Shown one piece after another: positions 8,318 through 18,212 of a stretch of 64,000 nt of DNA (its first letter is position 1; each line of letters begins with the position of its first letter). The notes under the pieces are model-generated. The model made no database searches, was not told the DNA's origin, and was given only the letters and a program-made list of their open reading frames with translations. Source of the stretch: Paracoccus mutanolyticus (GTDB lineage: Bacteria > Pseudomonadota > Alphaproteobacteria > Rhodobacterales > Rhodobacteraceae); NCBI RefSeq assembly GCF_003285265.1, contig NZ_CP030239.1, positions 310,001 to 374,000 of the forward strand, written 5' to 3'. Position numbers and translations under genes: made by a program.

Positions 8318-10431
8318 TGCATATGCGCCGAAGGATCGCGGATGCGGCCGACCTGGGCCACGTCCTGCTCGGCCTCGAGCGCGGTCAACAGGGCATGCAG
8401 GTGTTCGCTGTCGCGCAGCTCGACCTCGACCCGCAGGCGATAGAAGTCGGGCTTGCGATCCACGAATTCCAGATCCGAGATATTGGCCCCCTGCCCCCCG
8501 ATCAGCGAGCAGATCCTGCCCAGCACGCCCGCATCGTTGCGGATGGTCAGCGACAGGTTGGTGGAATAGGCCGGCGGATGCTGTCCTTCGCGCCATTGCA
8601 GATCGACCCAGCGGTCCGGGCTGTCCTCGAACTCGGCCAGGACGGGGCAGTCGATAGCGTGGATGACGACGCCCTTGCCGCGATAGGTGATGCCGACGAT
8701 GCGTTCGCCCGGCAGCGGGTTGCAGCAGGGCGCGCGGGTGAATTCCTGATCGGCCTCGAGCCCGGCGACGGCGCGCCTGGCGTCGATCTCGGACCGCTTG
8801 GCGGCGAGTTCGGGGTAAAGCGTCGACAGCACCTCATGCGCCGAAATCTCGGCGCTGCCGATGCGGGCCAGCAGTTCGTCCGTATCGGGCAGCGCCATGG
8901 TCCGGGCGGCGGTGCGCAACGCCTTGTCGGTTACCCGACGGCCGACATGTTCGAAGGCCACGCGCACCAGTTCCGACCCCAGCTTGATGAACCGCGTCCG
9001 ATCCTCTTGCCGCAGGCTGCGCCGGATTGCGGCCTTGGCGCGGCCGGTCACCACGATGTCCAGCCAGGTCGGCTGCGGCCGCTGCCCCGAGGCGGCGATG
9101 ATCTCGACCGACTGGCCGTTCTTCAGCCGCGTCCACAGCGGCACGCGGATGCCGTCCACCTTGGCGCCGACGCAGGAATTGCCCAGCCGGGTGTGGATCG
9201 CATAGGCGAAATCGATCGGCGTCGCCCCCTTGGGCAGCGGGATCACGTCGCCCTTGGGCGAGAAGCAGAAGACCTGGTCGGAATACATCTCGAGCTTCAC
9301 ATGCTCGAGGAACTCGTCGTGGTCCTCCTCGCCGAAACGTTCGGTCAGGCTGGCGATCCATTCGCCCGGATCGACGGCAAAGGGGTTTTCCGTGCGCACG
9401 CCGTCGCGATAGGCCCAATGCGCCGCGACGCCGGCCTCGGCCACCTCGTGCATCTGCCGGGTGCGGATCTGCACCTCGACCCGCTTGCCGTCGCGCCCCG
9501 ACACCGTGGTGTGGATCGAGCGGTAGCCGTTGGCCTTGGGCTGGCTGATGTAATCCTTGAACCGGCCCGGCACGGCGCGCCAGCGATGGTGGATCACGCC
9601 CAGGGTGCGATAGCAGTCTGCCTCGGTCCGGGTGATGATGCGGAAGCCGTAGATGTCGGACAGGCGCGAAAAGGAAAGCTGCTTTTCCTGCATCTTGCGC
9701 CAGATGCTGAAGGGCTTTTTCGCGCGGCCATAGACATCGGCCTCGATCGCCTCGCGTTCCAGCTCGGCGCGGATGTCGGCGGTGATCTTGGGGATCACGT
9801 CCCCGGATTCGCGCTGCAGGCTGACGAAGCGGCGGATGATCGAGTTGCGCGCCTCGGGGTTGATGACCTTGAAGGCCAGGTCCTCAAGTTCTTCGCGCAT
9901 CCATTGCATGCCCATGCGCCCGGCCAGCGGCGCATAGATGTCCATCGTCTCGCGCGCCTTCTGCTGCTGCTTCTCGGGGCGCATCGACTTGATGGTGCGC
10001 ATGTTGTGCAGCCGGTCGGCCAGCTTGACCAGGATAACGCGAAGATCGCGCGACATGGCCATGAAGAGCTTGCGGAAATTCTCGGCCTGCTTGGAATGGG
10101 CGCCGGACAGCTGCAGGTTGGTCAGCTTGGTGACGCCGTCCACCAGATCGGCGATCTCGCGCCCGAACATCTGCGCCACCTCGGCCCAGGTCGAACGCGT
10201 GTCCTCGATCGTGTCGTGCAGAAGCGCGGTGATGATCGTGGCATCGTCCAGCCGCATTTCCGTCAGGATGGCGGCGACGGCGACGGGGTGTGTGAAATAG
10301 GGCTCGCCCGAATGGCGGAACTGGCCTTCGTGCATGCGACGCCCGTATTCGTAGGCGTCGCGGATCAGGTCTGCGTTGGTGCGCGGATTGTAGTTGCGGA
10401 CAAGCGCGACAAGGTCTTCGACGTCGATCAT
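8314..10431 (-). CDS. rsh: Bifunctional (p)ppGpp synthetase/hydrolase (RelA/SpoT homologue)
   Basis: A 705-residue long RSH enzyme controlling the stringent alarmone (p)ppGpp. Order: HD hydrolase domain ([19 protein letters not shown], intact), synthetase domain ([19 protein letters not shown]), TGS domain ([19 protein letters not shown]), zinc-finger-like region ([11 protein letters not shown]) and C-terminal ACT domain. [10 protein letters not shown] carries the RxKD signature typical of bifunctional enzymes rather than the ExDD of synthetase-only RelA. The frame is open upstream only because frameshifts join it to rpo[15 protein letters not shown] is the natural start. It lies in rpoZ-rsh order, downstream of folK on the same strand. 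Confidence 0.95.
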   Translation of the reverse strand: MIDVEDLVALVRNYNPRTNADLIRDAYEYGRRMHEGQFRHSGEPYFTHPVAVAAILTEMRLDDATIITALLHDTIEDTRSTWAEVAQMFGREIADLVDGVTKLTNLQLSGAHSKQAENFRKLFMAMSRDLRVILVKLADRLHNMRTIKSMRPEKQQQKARETMDIYAPLAGRMGMQWMREELEDLAFKVINPEARNSIIRRFVSLQRESGDVIPKITADIRAELEREAIEADVYGRAKKPFSIWRKMQEKQLSFSRLSDIYGFRIITRTEADCYRTLGVIHHRWRAVPGRFKDYISQPKANGYRSIHTTVSGRDGKRVEVQIRTRQMHEVAEAGVAAHWAYRDGVRTENPFAVDPGEWIASLTERFGEEDHDEFLEHVKLEMYSDQVFCFSPKGDVIPLPKGATPIDFAYAIHTRLGNSCVGAKVDGIRVPLWTRLKNGQSVEIIAASGQRPQPTWLDIVVTGRAKAAIRRSLRQEDRTRFIKLGSELVRVAFEHVGRRVTDKALRTAARTMALPDTDELLARIGSAEISAHEVLSTLYPELAAKRSEIDARRAVAGLEADQEFTRAPCCNPLPGERIVGITYRGKGVVIHAIDCPVLAEFEDSPDRWVDLQWREGQHPPAYSTNLSLTIRNDAGVLGRICSLIGGQGANISDLEFVDRKPDFYRLRVEVELRDSEHLHALLTALEAEQDVAQVGRIRDPSAHMH

Positions 10432-10457
10432 TTGCTGCCGAAAACCCCGATCCCTGC

Positions 10458-10812
10458 TCAGCCGCGGCTTTTGGCTTCCAGCATCATGCGCAGCATGCGT
10501 CTTCGGATTCCTCGTCGACGGGCTTGGGCCGGTCGATCTCGGCACCCAGCAGCAGCGCCATCGCGTCCTCTCGGGCTCGTCCACCTCGATCTGGGTCTGG
10601 GTCGCCTCGATCATGCGCTCGCGCAGCTCGTCCACAGGCTGGGTTTCGTCCGCGATCTCGCGCAGCGAGACGACGGGGTTCTTGTCATTGTCGCGGTCCA
10701 CCGTCAGCGCGCTGCCGGCGGCGATCTCGCGGGCGCGATAGGCGGCCAGCATCACAAGATCAAAACGGTTCGGAACCTTGTCGACGCAATCTTCGACTGT
10801 CACGCGGGCCAT
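10458..10812 (-). CDS. rpoZ: RNA polymerase omega subunit RpoZ (two apparent frameshifts)
   Basis: Smallest core RNA polymerase subunit; assists beta-prime folding and binds ppGpp. [20 protein letters not shown] and the following 65 residues are textbook omega. After QIEVDEPE the frame is lost: inserting one G restores [20 protein letters not shown], and another G about 50 bases later restores [13 protein letters not shown] and a stop at 10458, giving about 118 residues, the usual length. As the gene is housekeeping, I read both as sequencing deletions. The start at 10812 follows AAAGGTGACCG. As written, the frame runs on into rsh. Confidence 0.9.
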
Positions 10813-10880
10813 CGGTCACCTTTGGCTTGGAATCGGGGAGCAGGGCGAAGCCGGATATTTCGGCAATCACCCCGGGAATG

Positions 10881-11474
10881 TCAAGCTGTCAGAGGTTTCA
10901 TACCGTCCAGGGCCGCCGCTGGCAAGGCCGCAAGCATCTGCGCCACGCTTTGCCCCAGCCGCGGATGGACCCAGCCCGGCGCGATCTCGGCCAGAGGGGC
11001 CAGCACGAAACCGCGATCCTGCATGCGCGGATGCGGCAGGATCAGCCTGTCGGGCGCCTGTCGGGCCTGATCCTCGGGGGGTAAGCCCCGCCAGGCGTCA
11101 TGCGACGCGACGTCAGGCAGCACGCGGTCGCCCCAGGCGATCAGGTCCAGATCAATCCCCCGCGCGCCCCAGCGCCGACCGTCGCGCACCCTGCCCCGCT
11201 CCGCCTCGATGCCGTGCAAAAAAGCAAGGGTTTCCTCGGCTCCGAGGCTTGTTTTTGCGGCGAAGGCACCATTTGTATAATCAGGGCCACTGCCGGCCGG
11301 CCAGGCCGGCGATTGCCAAAGCCGACTGACCGCGATCACACGGATTTGCGGAGAATTCACAATATCGCGCAAGGCGCTAAGCAGGGTTACCTGCGTCGAA
11401 CCTGCCAAACTAGGTAGGTTTCCGCCGAAGGCGACCAAGGCTAACGTCTCGCTCGGAAATCTTTTCTCAGGCAT
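10881..11474 (-). CDS. folK: 6-hydroxymethyl-7,8-dihydropterin pyrophosphokinase FolK
   Basis: Transfers pyrophosphate from ATP to 6-hydroxymethyl-dihydropterin in folate synthesis; cytoplasmic. About 197 residues from ATG 11474. The HPPK signature RRWGARGIDLDLI carries the two metal-binding aspartates, and LILPHPRMQDRGFVLAPLAEI is the typical C-terminal block. The longer open frame upstream is antisense to the NYN gene and is discarded. The start is only 12 bases from the divergent NYN start, so each promoter must lie inside the other gene or overlap. folK-rpoZ-rsh is a common alphaproteobacterial order. Confidence 0.9.
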   Translation of the reverse strand: MPEKRFPSETLALVAFGGNLPSLAGSTQVTLLSALRDIVNSPQIRVIAVSRLWQSPAWPAGSGPDYTNGAFAAKTSLGAEETLAFLHGIEAERGRVRDGRRWGARGIDLDLIAWGDRVLPDVASHDAWRGLPPEDQARQAPDRLILPHPRMQDRGFVLAPLAEIAPGWVHPRLGQSVAQMLAALPAAALDGMKPLTA

Positions 11475-11486
11475 ATCGAGGGCATC

Positions 11487-12038
11487 GTGTTTTACAAGGA
11501 CGACCGGCTGGCATTGTTCATCGACGGGTCGAATCTCTATGCAGCCGCAAAGTCGCTGGGTTTCGATATTGATTACAAGTTGCTGCGACAGGAATTCGAG
11601 CGCCGCGGCAAGCTGATCCGTGCCTATTACTACACTGCGCTGCTGGAAAACGAGGACTATTCGCCGATCCGCCCGCTGGTGGACTGGCTGCACTACAACG
11701 GCTTCTCGATGGTGACCAAGCCGGCGCGGGAATACACGGACAGCATGGGCCGCCGCAAGGTCAAGGGCAACATGGATGTCGAACTGGTCGTAAATGCGAT
11801 GGAGCTTGCCCCCCGGCTTGACCATGCGGTGCTGTTTTCCGGCGACGGTGACTTTCGCCCGCTGGTCGAGGCGTTGCAACGTCAGGGCGTCCGTGTCTCG
11901 GTCGTGTCGACCATGCGCAGCCAGCCGCCAATGATCGCGGATGAACTGCGCCGGCAGGCGGACAATTTCATCGAACTGGATGCGCTGCGCGAAGTGATCG
12001 GCCGACCGCCCCGCGAACCCGCGCCCGCCGCCACCTGA
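11487..12038 (+). CDS. NYN-domain (LabA/DUF88) ribonuclease-like protein
   Basis: A 183-residue PIN-like NYN domain. Acidic metal-site residues are seen in ALFIDGSNLY, NMDVELVVNAM and LFSGDGDFRPLVEAL, the LabA-like signature; these proteins are predicted RNases of RNA processing or decay. The start is GTG at 11487 after GAGGGCATC. Complete, with a Pro/Ala-rich tail (REPAPAAT). It is divergent from folK and convergent with the OmpA-like gene. No substrate can be named. Confidence 0.88.
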   Translation: MFYKDDRLALFIDGSNLYAAAKSLGFDIDYKLLRQEFERRGKLIRAYYYTALLENEDYSPIRPLVDWLHYNGFSMVTKPAREYTDSMGRRKVKGNMDVELVVNAMELAPRLDHAVLFSGDGDFRPLVEALQRQGVRVSVVSTMRSQPPMIADELRRQADNFIELDALREVIGRPPREPAPAAT

Positions 12039-12077
12039 CCCGGGACCGGGCGCGCGTTCGCCCACCCTTCGGCGGAG

Positions 12078-13498
12078 CTAGCGTTCCGTCAGCTTCAGTT
12101 CGATCCGCCGGTTTTGCGCCAGCGCCTCGGGGCTGGTGCCGGTCGATACCGGCCGGGTGTCGGCAAAGCCCGCCGGCAGCAGCCGGTTCGCGGCAAAGCC
12201 CAGATCGTCGACCATGTAGCGCACCACCGACAGCGCGCGCGCCTGGCTGAGCTCCCAGTTGTCGCGATAGCGGCCCAGGCCGGACAGGGGCTGGCTGTCC
12301 GTATGCCCGTCCACCCGGATGATCCAGTCGATTTCCGGCGGAATCTCGGCCGAGATCTGGTCCAGCAGCTGGGTCACGCGGGCGATCTGGGCCTTGCCTT
12401 CGTCCGACAGCGTGGCCTCGCCCGCCGGAAACAGCACTTCCGAGGAAAAGACGAAGCGGTCGCCCACGACACGCACGCCTTCGCGCCCTTCCAGGATCTG
12501 CGACAGCCGGCCGAAGAACTCGGAGCGATAGCGCGCCAGGTCGCGGGCCTCGGCCTCGGCCTTGGTGCGGGCCTCCTCCTCCAGCGCGCGGCGCTTGCGT
12601 TCCTCCTCGGCGGCGCGGACCAGGGCGACGTTCAACTGCCGGCCCAGATCCTCGGCCCGCAGGTCGGCGGCGCGCTTGTCCTCTCCCGCCGCCTCGAGGA
12701 CCGAGCGCAGGCTGCCAAGCTGGTCGTTCAACTGCGCGACCTGCTGGTTCAGCAGGGCCACGCGGCGCTGCTCCTCGGTCGACAGCGCCTCTTGTTCGGA
12801 CAGCTTCTGCTGGGCCAGCGCCAGCAGACCCTTTTGCCGCTCGGCCTCGGAAGTCTGGGCGTCGACGCGCTGCGAAAGGTCCGTCTTGGCCGCTTCGGCG
12901 GCGGCCAGCAGGGTCAGCGTTTCCTCGGCCTTGCGCCGCGCCTCGTCCAGCGCAAGCGTGCTGGCGGTCAGTTCGGCATCGGCCTTGTCCAGACGCTCGC
13001 GCAGGGCCTGCGCCGCGGCGGCGTCGGCCAACCGCGCGGCCTCGGCCTCGGAAAGCTTCTGGCGGGTCTGGTCAAGCTGGCCAGCGGTGTCGGCGTTCTG
13101 CCGCCGCAGGTCAGCCAGCAGCGCCTCGAGCGCCTCGCGCCGGGCGGCAGCCAGCCGGGCCGCCCGGCCTGGGCGTCGATCTCGGTCCGGGCGGCCGCTA
13201 CGGCGGCCTCGGACGCGCGCAGCCGCGCCCGATCGGCGGCAAGGTCACGGTCCAGCGCCGCCGCCTGCCCCTGCGCGGTGGACAGCGCCTGGCTGAGGGC
13301 CGCGACCCGGTCGCCCAATTGCTGCAATTCGCTGTCCTGGGTGGTGATCCTTTCGCGCAGCACCGATTGCAGCACCATGAAAATGGTCAGCGCAAAGATC
13401 AGCACCAGCAGCAGCGTCGACATGGCATCGACGAAGCCCGGCCAGATCGTGGCCGAGAACCGTTCGCGCCCGCCCCGGCTAAGCCCCATGGCGCCCAT
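12078..13498 (-). CDS. Peptidoglycan-binding OmpA/MotB-like protein with long coiled coil (one frameshift)
   Basis: Restored length about 473 residues. N-terminus: short cytoplasmic tail then one membrane helix (FVDAMSTLLLVLIFALTIFM). Residues about 50-330 are Ala/Glu/Arg/Gln-rich coiled coil. The C-terminus is an OmpA domain with VDGHTDSQPLSG, NWELSQARAL and RRIELKLTE, which binds peptidoglycan. The frame breaks near 13170; adding one C in the run after GCCCAGGCC restores it. The start overlaps the preceding ExbB-like gene by 20 bases. Together they resemble a MotA/MotB-type proton channel and stator, probably for envelope work rather than flagella. Confidence 0.85.
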
Positions 13499-15196
13499 CC
13501 GCGGCCCGGCCCTCGAGCGCCCGGATGGCGCGGGTCAGGGCGGCCATGTCCTCGCGCAGTTCCGCGATCAGCCCGTCGCGGCCGGCGGCGCTTTCCTCGA
13601 GCAGCCGGCCCAGCTGCACGTCGATCGAGCGCAGGCGCATCCGCGCCTCGGGGTCGTCCTGCGGGACGCCGGGCCGTGCCTCGGCCAGTTCGACCAGCCG
13701 CGCCTGCCCCTCGGCCAGGCGGTTCAGCGCGCGCGCCAGCCCCGGATCGTGGCCGCCCTGCTCCTCCGCAAGCCGCGCCAGCGCCTGGGCCACGTCCGGC
13801 GGCAGGCTGACCTGCGGCACCCTGCCCGCCAGCGCGACCAGCCGGTCCTGCCCGTCGGCAAAGCGCGCGAAGGCCTGTTCAAGCCCGGCGGTCAGATCCT
13901 CGAACAGCCGGTCCTCGGCCGCGCGGTCGGGGGCAGAGGCCAGCAGGCGTTCCTGGCCTGCTGGGCCAGCCGCTCGAACCCCGATGACAGCGAGGCGACC
14001 AGCGCCGCAAGATCGGGATCGCGGGCGGGCTGGGCCAGCCGGTCGTTCAGCCCCTCTTGCGCCTCGGCCAGGCGCGACAGGGCGGCGGCCAGCCTGTCCT
14101 GGGCCTGGGCATGGGCCTGGCGGTCGGCGGCGAGCTGGCTTGCCAGCATGTCGCGGTCGGACCCGATCAGGCCAGCCAGGCGTTCGACCCCGTCCGCCAG
14201 CGCGACCGAGCGGGCATCGGCCTGCGACGCCTCCTCGTCGCGCAGGGTGTCGCGGCTGGCGTAATAATCCTGAAGCCCGGCAAACTGGGCATTCAGCCCT
14301 TCCAGGAAATCGACCAGAGCCGCCTGGTCCAGCCCGCCTTCGCCGCCCGACAGGCCGATGCGGGTAAAGCTGGACAGCCACTCCTCAAGCTCGCGGTAGA
14401 AGCGGTTCTGGCCGTGGCTGGCGAACAGTTCCAGCAGCCCCACGACCAGCGATCCGGCAAGGCCCAGAAGCGAGCTGGAAAAGGCCGTCGCCATGCCGCC
14501 AAGCTGGGTTTCCAGCCCGTGCATCAGCTTGTCAAAGACCTGAACCCCGCTTTCGCCCTGGTCGGGGGCCAGGGTCCGGATGGTGTCCACGATAGCCGGC
14601 ACGGTCGTCGCAAGCCCATAGAACGTACCCAGCAGCCCAAGGAAGATCAGCAGGTTCGCCAGATAGCGCGTGATGTCGCGCGCCTCGTCGATGCGGGTCG
14701 CGACCGATTCCAGGATCGAACGCGCGGATTCGGTCGAGATCGCCCCCCCGACCGGCCCCCGCGCGCCCAGAAGCGCCGCCAGGGGCGCCAGCAGACGCGG
14801 CGCGGCGTCGGGCGCGGTCTCATCCATCGGGCCATAGCCGAAGCGGCCCGCGGCAAAGCGTTCGATCCAGCTGACCGAGTTGATCAGCTGCGCCACCTGC
14901 CAGAAGCAGGTCAGCACCCCCAGCGCAAAGACCAGCAGGATCGCCCCGTTGAGCAGCGGGTTGGCGGCAAAGATCGGCAGGATCTGGCGATAGGCGAACC
15001 AGCCCCCCGTCCCCACCAGCGCCAGCACGATCAGCATCAGCACGACCTGCCGCACCGGCTGCGAGAAATGCGGGTCGCTGGCTTCGCGTCCCGTGCGGCG
15101 CGCGGGCCGCATCGCGCTCAGCCGTTCGGCCCGGCCCTGCCTTGGGGTGCCGCCTTCCGGCGTGTCGCCGGGCATTTCCGTATCTGGTCGGGACAA
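13479..15196 (-). CDS. ExbB/TolQ/MotA-like channel protein with coiled-coil tail (one frameshift)
   Basis: About 572 residues after correction. Hydrophobic helices occur near residues 48-68 and 80-102, and after a soluble loop near 185-205 and 255-280 (LANLLIFLGLLGTFYGLATT and FSSSLLGLAGSLVVGLLELF). The GLLGTFYGL segment is the channel-helix signature of the MotA/TolQ/ExbB family. The C-terminal half is a long Ala/Arg/Leu/Glu coiled coil ending GRHGA. The frame breaks near 13955 and continues in the next frame. Translationally coupled by a 20-base overlap to the OmpA-like partner. Confidence 0.82.
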
Positions 15197-15283
15197 TCCG
15201 GCCCCCGTTCTTGGCGTTCGGGGCCGAGTGTACGGGCCGGGCCGGATGATGCAAGCCGTTGACGGCAGGCTGGTTAAAAAGTC

Positions 15284-15856
15284 TCAGGAATTTCCGCCGG
15301 CGGGCGGGGCCGGCTTGACGATCAGCCCGCGCACGAGCCCCGCCAGGGCCATCATGTCGATGTCCTCGACCCCCATGGCGTCCAGATGGGCGGCGGTGTT
15401 GAACAGGTATTCGGCGTTCGGTCCCCGCCCGCCCACCGCGCGGGCGATGATCCGGGCCTGCGCGTCCAGATCCATGCGTCCCGCGTATTGATGGTGATCG
15501 CGCCGGATGACATAGGCCGTCGCCATGACCGCGCGTCCGTCCGCCAGGGTCACGGGCAGAACGTGCTCCTCATAGGCGTTCGTGGTCAGTTCGCGGTCGC
15601 GAAGGCCGCGCAGCGTCTCGGGCCAGTCGTCCGGGGCGACGCGCAGTGCCAGGCCGACGCAGCCGGCCCCCGGCTCCTGATCCAGGGCCAGGACCAGGCC
15701 GGGGCTGTCGACCGTTCCGCGATAGACGACGGACAGCAGGCAAAACCGGCGGACATAGCCGTCAAGACGGGCCGGGACCGACTCGGCCACCGGAAAGCCC
15801 GGGTCCCACATCAGCGAGCCATAGGCAAAGACCCAATGTTCCGCCTGCTCGATCAC
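15284..15856 (-). CDS. ChaC-like gamma-glutamylcyclotransferase
   Basis: A 190-residue cytoplasmic enzyme expected to release 5-oxoproline from glutathione (GCT2/ChaC group). FAYGSLMWDPGF is the substrate-binding loop; the catalytic Glu is probably in RELTTNAYEEHVLP. The start is GTG at 15856 with GGAGGG 11 bases upstream. It is divergent from the DUF2125 gene. Confidence 0.88.
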   Translation of the reverse strand: MIEQAEHWVFAYGSLMWDPGFPVAESVPARLDGYVRRFCLLSVVYRGTVDSPGLVLALDQEPGAGCVGLALRVAPDDWPETLRGLRDRELTTNAYEEHVLPVTLADGRAVMATAYVIRRDHHQYAGRMDLDAQARIIARAVGGRGPNAEYLFNTAAHLDAMGVEDIDMMALAGLVRGLIVKPAPPAGGNS

Positions 15857-15962
15857 GCTTGCACGACCCTCCGGATGCCGGTCTTTCCCACAGCCCAGAC
15901 TTAGGACAGGATGGCGGCCGTTCCAAGCCGCCCCGGTCCGGGCGGAATGTCAGGGAAAGACG

Positions 15963-16991
15963 ATGCGCCTTATGATACGCCTGCTGATCGCCCTGACCCT
16001 GATCGTCGGGGTCGTCTGGATCGGCGGCGAGGCCTTGCTGGCGCAGCAGTTGCGCCGGATGACCCAGGCCGGCACTGGCCTTGCCGCCGGCCAGGTTCTG
16101 CCGCTGCGCGACCCGGCGCGGATCGGCGTACGGCTTGAAGCGCCCGTCGCGACGCTGCCGATGGGCCGGGTTTCGGCGCCTCATGCGACGCTTTGGGCCT
16201 CGCCCCTGTCGCCTGCCCGGCTGGTCCTGTCCCTGCCCCCGGATCTGACCCTGGACGCGGGAGCGGGGTCGGTCGCGCTGTCCCTGACCGATCCGAAGGC
16301 CAGCATGGCGCTGCGTCCCCTGGCGGGGCTGGCGCCGGGGCGGGTGCATCTGGCCTCGGGGGCGGTGGCGCTGGCAGGCCGGCCGCTGGCCGAGCGGGTG
16401 GCGCTGGACGCCCGATCCTTCGCCCTCGGCGCCGGCGCGCCGCCCCGGGCCCGGGCGGCATACGGCGTCGATCTGGCCGTGGCTGGGCTGGACCCGACGG
16501 CGGTTTCGGCGCTTGTGCCCGCCGCACTTCCGGGCCCCGTGTCGCTGACGGCACGGGGAGTCGCCTGGCTGGACGCGGTGCCCGCCCCCGCCGCGCTGGC
16601 CTCGGCCGCGCCGCCGCAGGTCGCGGGCCTGCGGATCGACGGGGCAGAGCTGCGGCTGGGCGACCTGTCCGCCCGGGCGGTCGGGCAGTTGGCCGCCGGC
16701 GCGCAGGGCCGCGCCCAGGGCTTGGTCGCGCTTTACACCCGCGACGCGAACGGGCTGATCGAGGCCGGCGCCGCAGCCGGGCTGATCCCCGAGAATGCCC
16801 GCCGTCTGGCCGGCACCATGCTGCGCGCCGTGTCGACCATGCCCCTGCCCGAAACCGCGGCTCGGGAAACCGCGGACTGGCCGGCGCCGGCACCGGACGA
16901 GCTGCGCCTGCCCATCCTGTTTTCGGATGGGCGCGCCAGCCTGGGTCCGATTCCGCTGGGCCCGGCGCCGCAGTTGCGCGCGCTGCCATGA
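15963..16991 (+). CDS. DUF2125 domain protein
   Basis: A 342-residue protein with an N-terminal hydrophobic segment (IRLLIALTLIVGVVWIGGEA) that is a signal anchor or signal peptide, then a beta-rich periplasmic domain of the DUF2125 type widespread in alphaproteobacteria. The function is not established. Its last 47 bases are the start of a 125-bp direct repeat that reappears at 19409. Confidence 0.75.
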   Translation: MRLMIRLLIALTLIVGVVWIGGEALLAQQLRRMTQAGTGLAAGQVLPLRDPARIGVRLEAPVATLPMGRVSAPHATLWASPLSPARLVLSLPPDLTLDAGAGSVALSLTDPKASMALRPLAGLAPGRVHLASGAVALAGRPLAERVALDARSFALGAGAPPRARAAYGVDLAVAGLDPTAVSALVPAALPGPVSLTARGVAWLDAVPAPAALASAAPPQVAGLRIDGAELRLGDLSARAVGQLAAGAQGRAQGLVALYTRDANGLIEAGAAAGLIPENARRLAGTMLRAVSTMPLPETAARETADWPAPAPDELRLPILFSDGRASLGPIPLGPAPQLRALP

Positions 16992-17069
16992 GCGGAGAGA
17001 AAAAGGCGAAGGATGGTACCGCCTCCCCGGCTCGAACGGGGGACCTCTAGATCCACAATCTAGCGCTCT
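16945..17069. repeat. 125-bp direct repeat, left copy
   Basis: Identical, by eye, to 19409-19533 (offset 2464). It covers the last 47 bases of the DUF2125 gene, the spacer and the 3' 56 bases of tRNA-His. It diverges at 17070, where the left copy runs into unrelated DNA (CTTCTTTGTC) in place of the tRNA D-loop. This is the pattern left by integration at a tRNA 3' end, or by a duplication. Confidence 0.9.
17014..17069 (-). pseudogene. tRNA-His 3' fragment
   Basis: CCA end, acceptor 3' strand, T arm, variable loop and anticodon arm with GTG anticodon, identical to the intact gene at 19478-19554. The 5' acceptor strand and most of the D arm are missing, so it cannot make a tRNA. Confidence 0.9.
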
Positions 17070-17186
17070 TCTTTGTCTTTCACACTTTTTCGTGACGTTT
17101 CAAAAGAATTTCGTCAGAAAACCTTGCCACGGTCACACCCACCCGCACCAGATTGGCAAGTCCATATCGACACAGGCTCGACAGCC

Positions 17187-17525
17187 ATGCCCAAAACACA
17201 ACATACGGCCGCCGCTCTGACACGCCAACTCGTTAGCGCCACCGCACCGATGGCCAACGCAAACCTCGACACGCTTCTACCGGGCCTCGGGTTGCGCGTC
17301 ACGCCGGGGGCGAAAACCTCTATGTCAAGGACCGCGTGGACCGTATCGCCCGCATGATCGGTCTGGAGGCGATGCTGCCCCGCCGCGCCCAGGGGCTGAC
17401 GGCGGATGCCAAGCAGAAGATCAGCCTGGGCCGGGGCCTCGTGCGCGAGGACGTGAACGCGATAAGGCGGCTGCGCGCGTTCGCAGAAAGACCCGGCGAG
17501 GCGTATCGACGAATTTCAAGGCCAA
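17187..17525 (+). pseudogene. Unrecognised broken reading frame in element remnant
   Basis: An ATG frame from 17187 (MPKTQHTAAALTRQL) is open to about 17320, and the next frame continues as ENLYVKDRVDRIARMIGLEA to about 17520; one base in the run of G near 17312 would join them into about 113 residues. The joined peptide is basic and looks like coding sequence. I do not recognise the family. It lies just inside the left direct repeat, where an integrase might be expected, but no integrase motif (R..HxxR..Y) is visible. Confidence 0.35.
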
Positions 17526-18194
17526 GAAACTGAAGCCAGCGCCGCGACAGGGATCAACACCGTTTGCATGCGCCAGCATTTCGGGACGCGATCCCTGCCT
17601 GTTCGCGGCCGCGCAGCATGGCCTGCCAATAGATCGGTGGCAGCATCCGCTCTTTCAGGAGCCACGCGCCCGGCTGGGCCGGGTGCCGGCCAGAAGCGCC
17701 TTCGGACCGAGTGTTCAGGGCCGTCTAGCCGAATGCACCCGTGCCTAACACGGACACCCTGAGGCTCGAAGACGTATGCGGGACAGATCCCACGCAGCGG
17801 CTGACCGATCTGCGACAATGGTCGCTCAGCGCCGAACCCGCCACCTGACGGCCGACCATTCCCCTCGTTCGGCAAGGCGCTTGCCGTACTGCGCGAAGAC
17901 GGCGGAAAGCCAGCTACGCCGATGTGGAACAGCGTTGACATGCCTACGGCAAATCCGAGGCGGCGGGCCTGCGCTCGGCCGACCTTGTCAGGCTCTCGTC
18001 CCAGCGACGGGACGCCGAAGGAGCAGAACCCGATCTGGCCTTGCTCCGCCATCTTGAGCTATGGCCTGCCATATGCAACGCGATCGGAACTGGTGTGGCC
18101 CGGCTGCGCCGACCATCGAAAGCCGATGGCCCCCTGTGCAAGCTTCTCGAGATCGAATGCGCCGATGACTGTCTGAGCTACTCCCCAATGGTTG
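17526..18194. other. Stretch without a recognisable gene
   Basis: About 670 bases between the broken frame and the IS3 element. Open frames on both strands are short, interrupted and match no family I know. One plus-strand frame (17980-18180) has plausible coding bias (LRSADLVRLSSQRRDAEGAE) but no start or stop context. It reads as decayed element DNA. Confidence 0.4.
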
Positions 18195-18212
18195 GACAGA
18201 TTTCCGGCTTAT

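Noticed and set aside
6398-8596. 732-codon minus-strand open frame opposite the GS-like and FAD genes
   Set aside because: Shadow; no start site, no recognisable domain.
8317-11070. 917-codon plus-strand open frame opposite rsh/rpoZ
   Set aside because: Antisense shadow caused by high GC third positions; no family motifs, while the minus strand codes for RSH, RpoZ and FolK.
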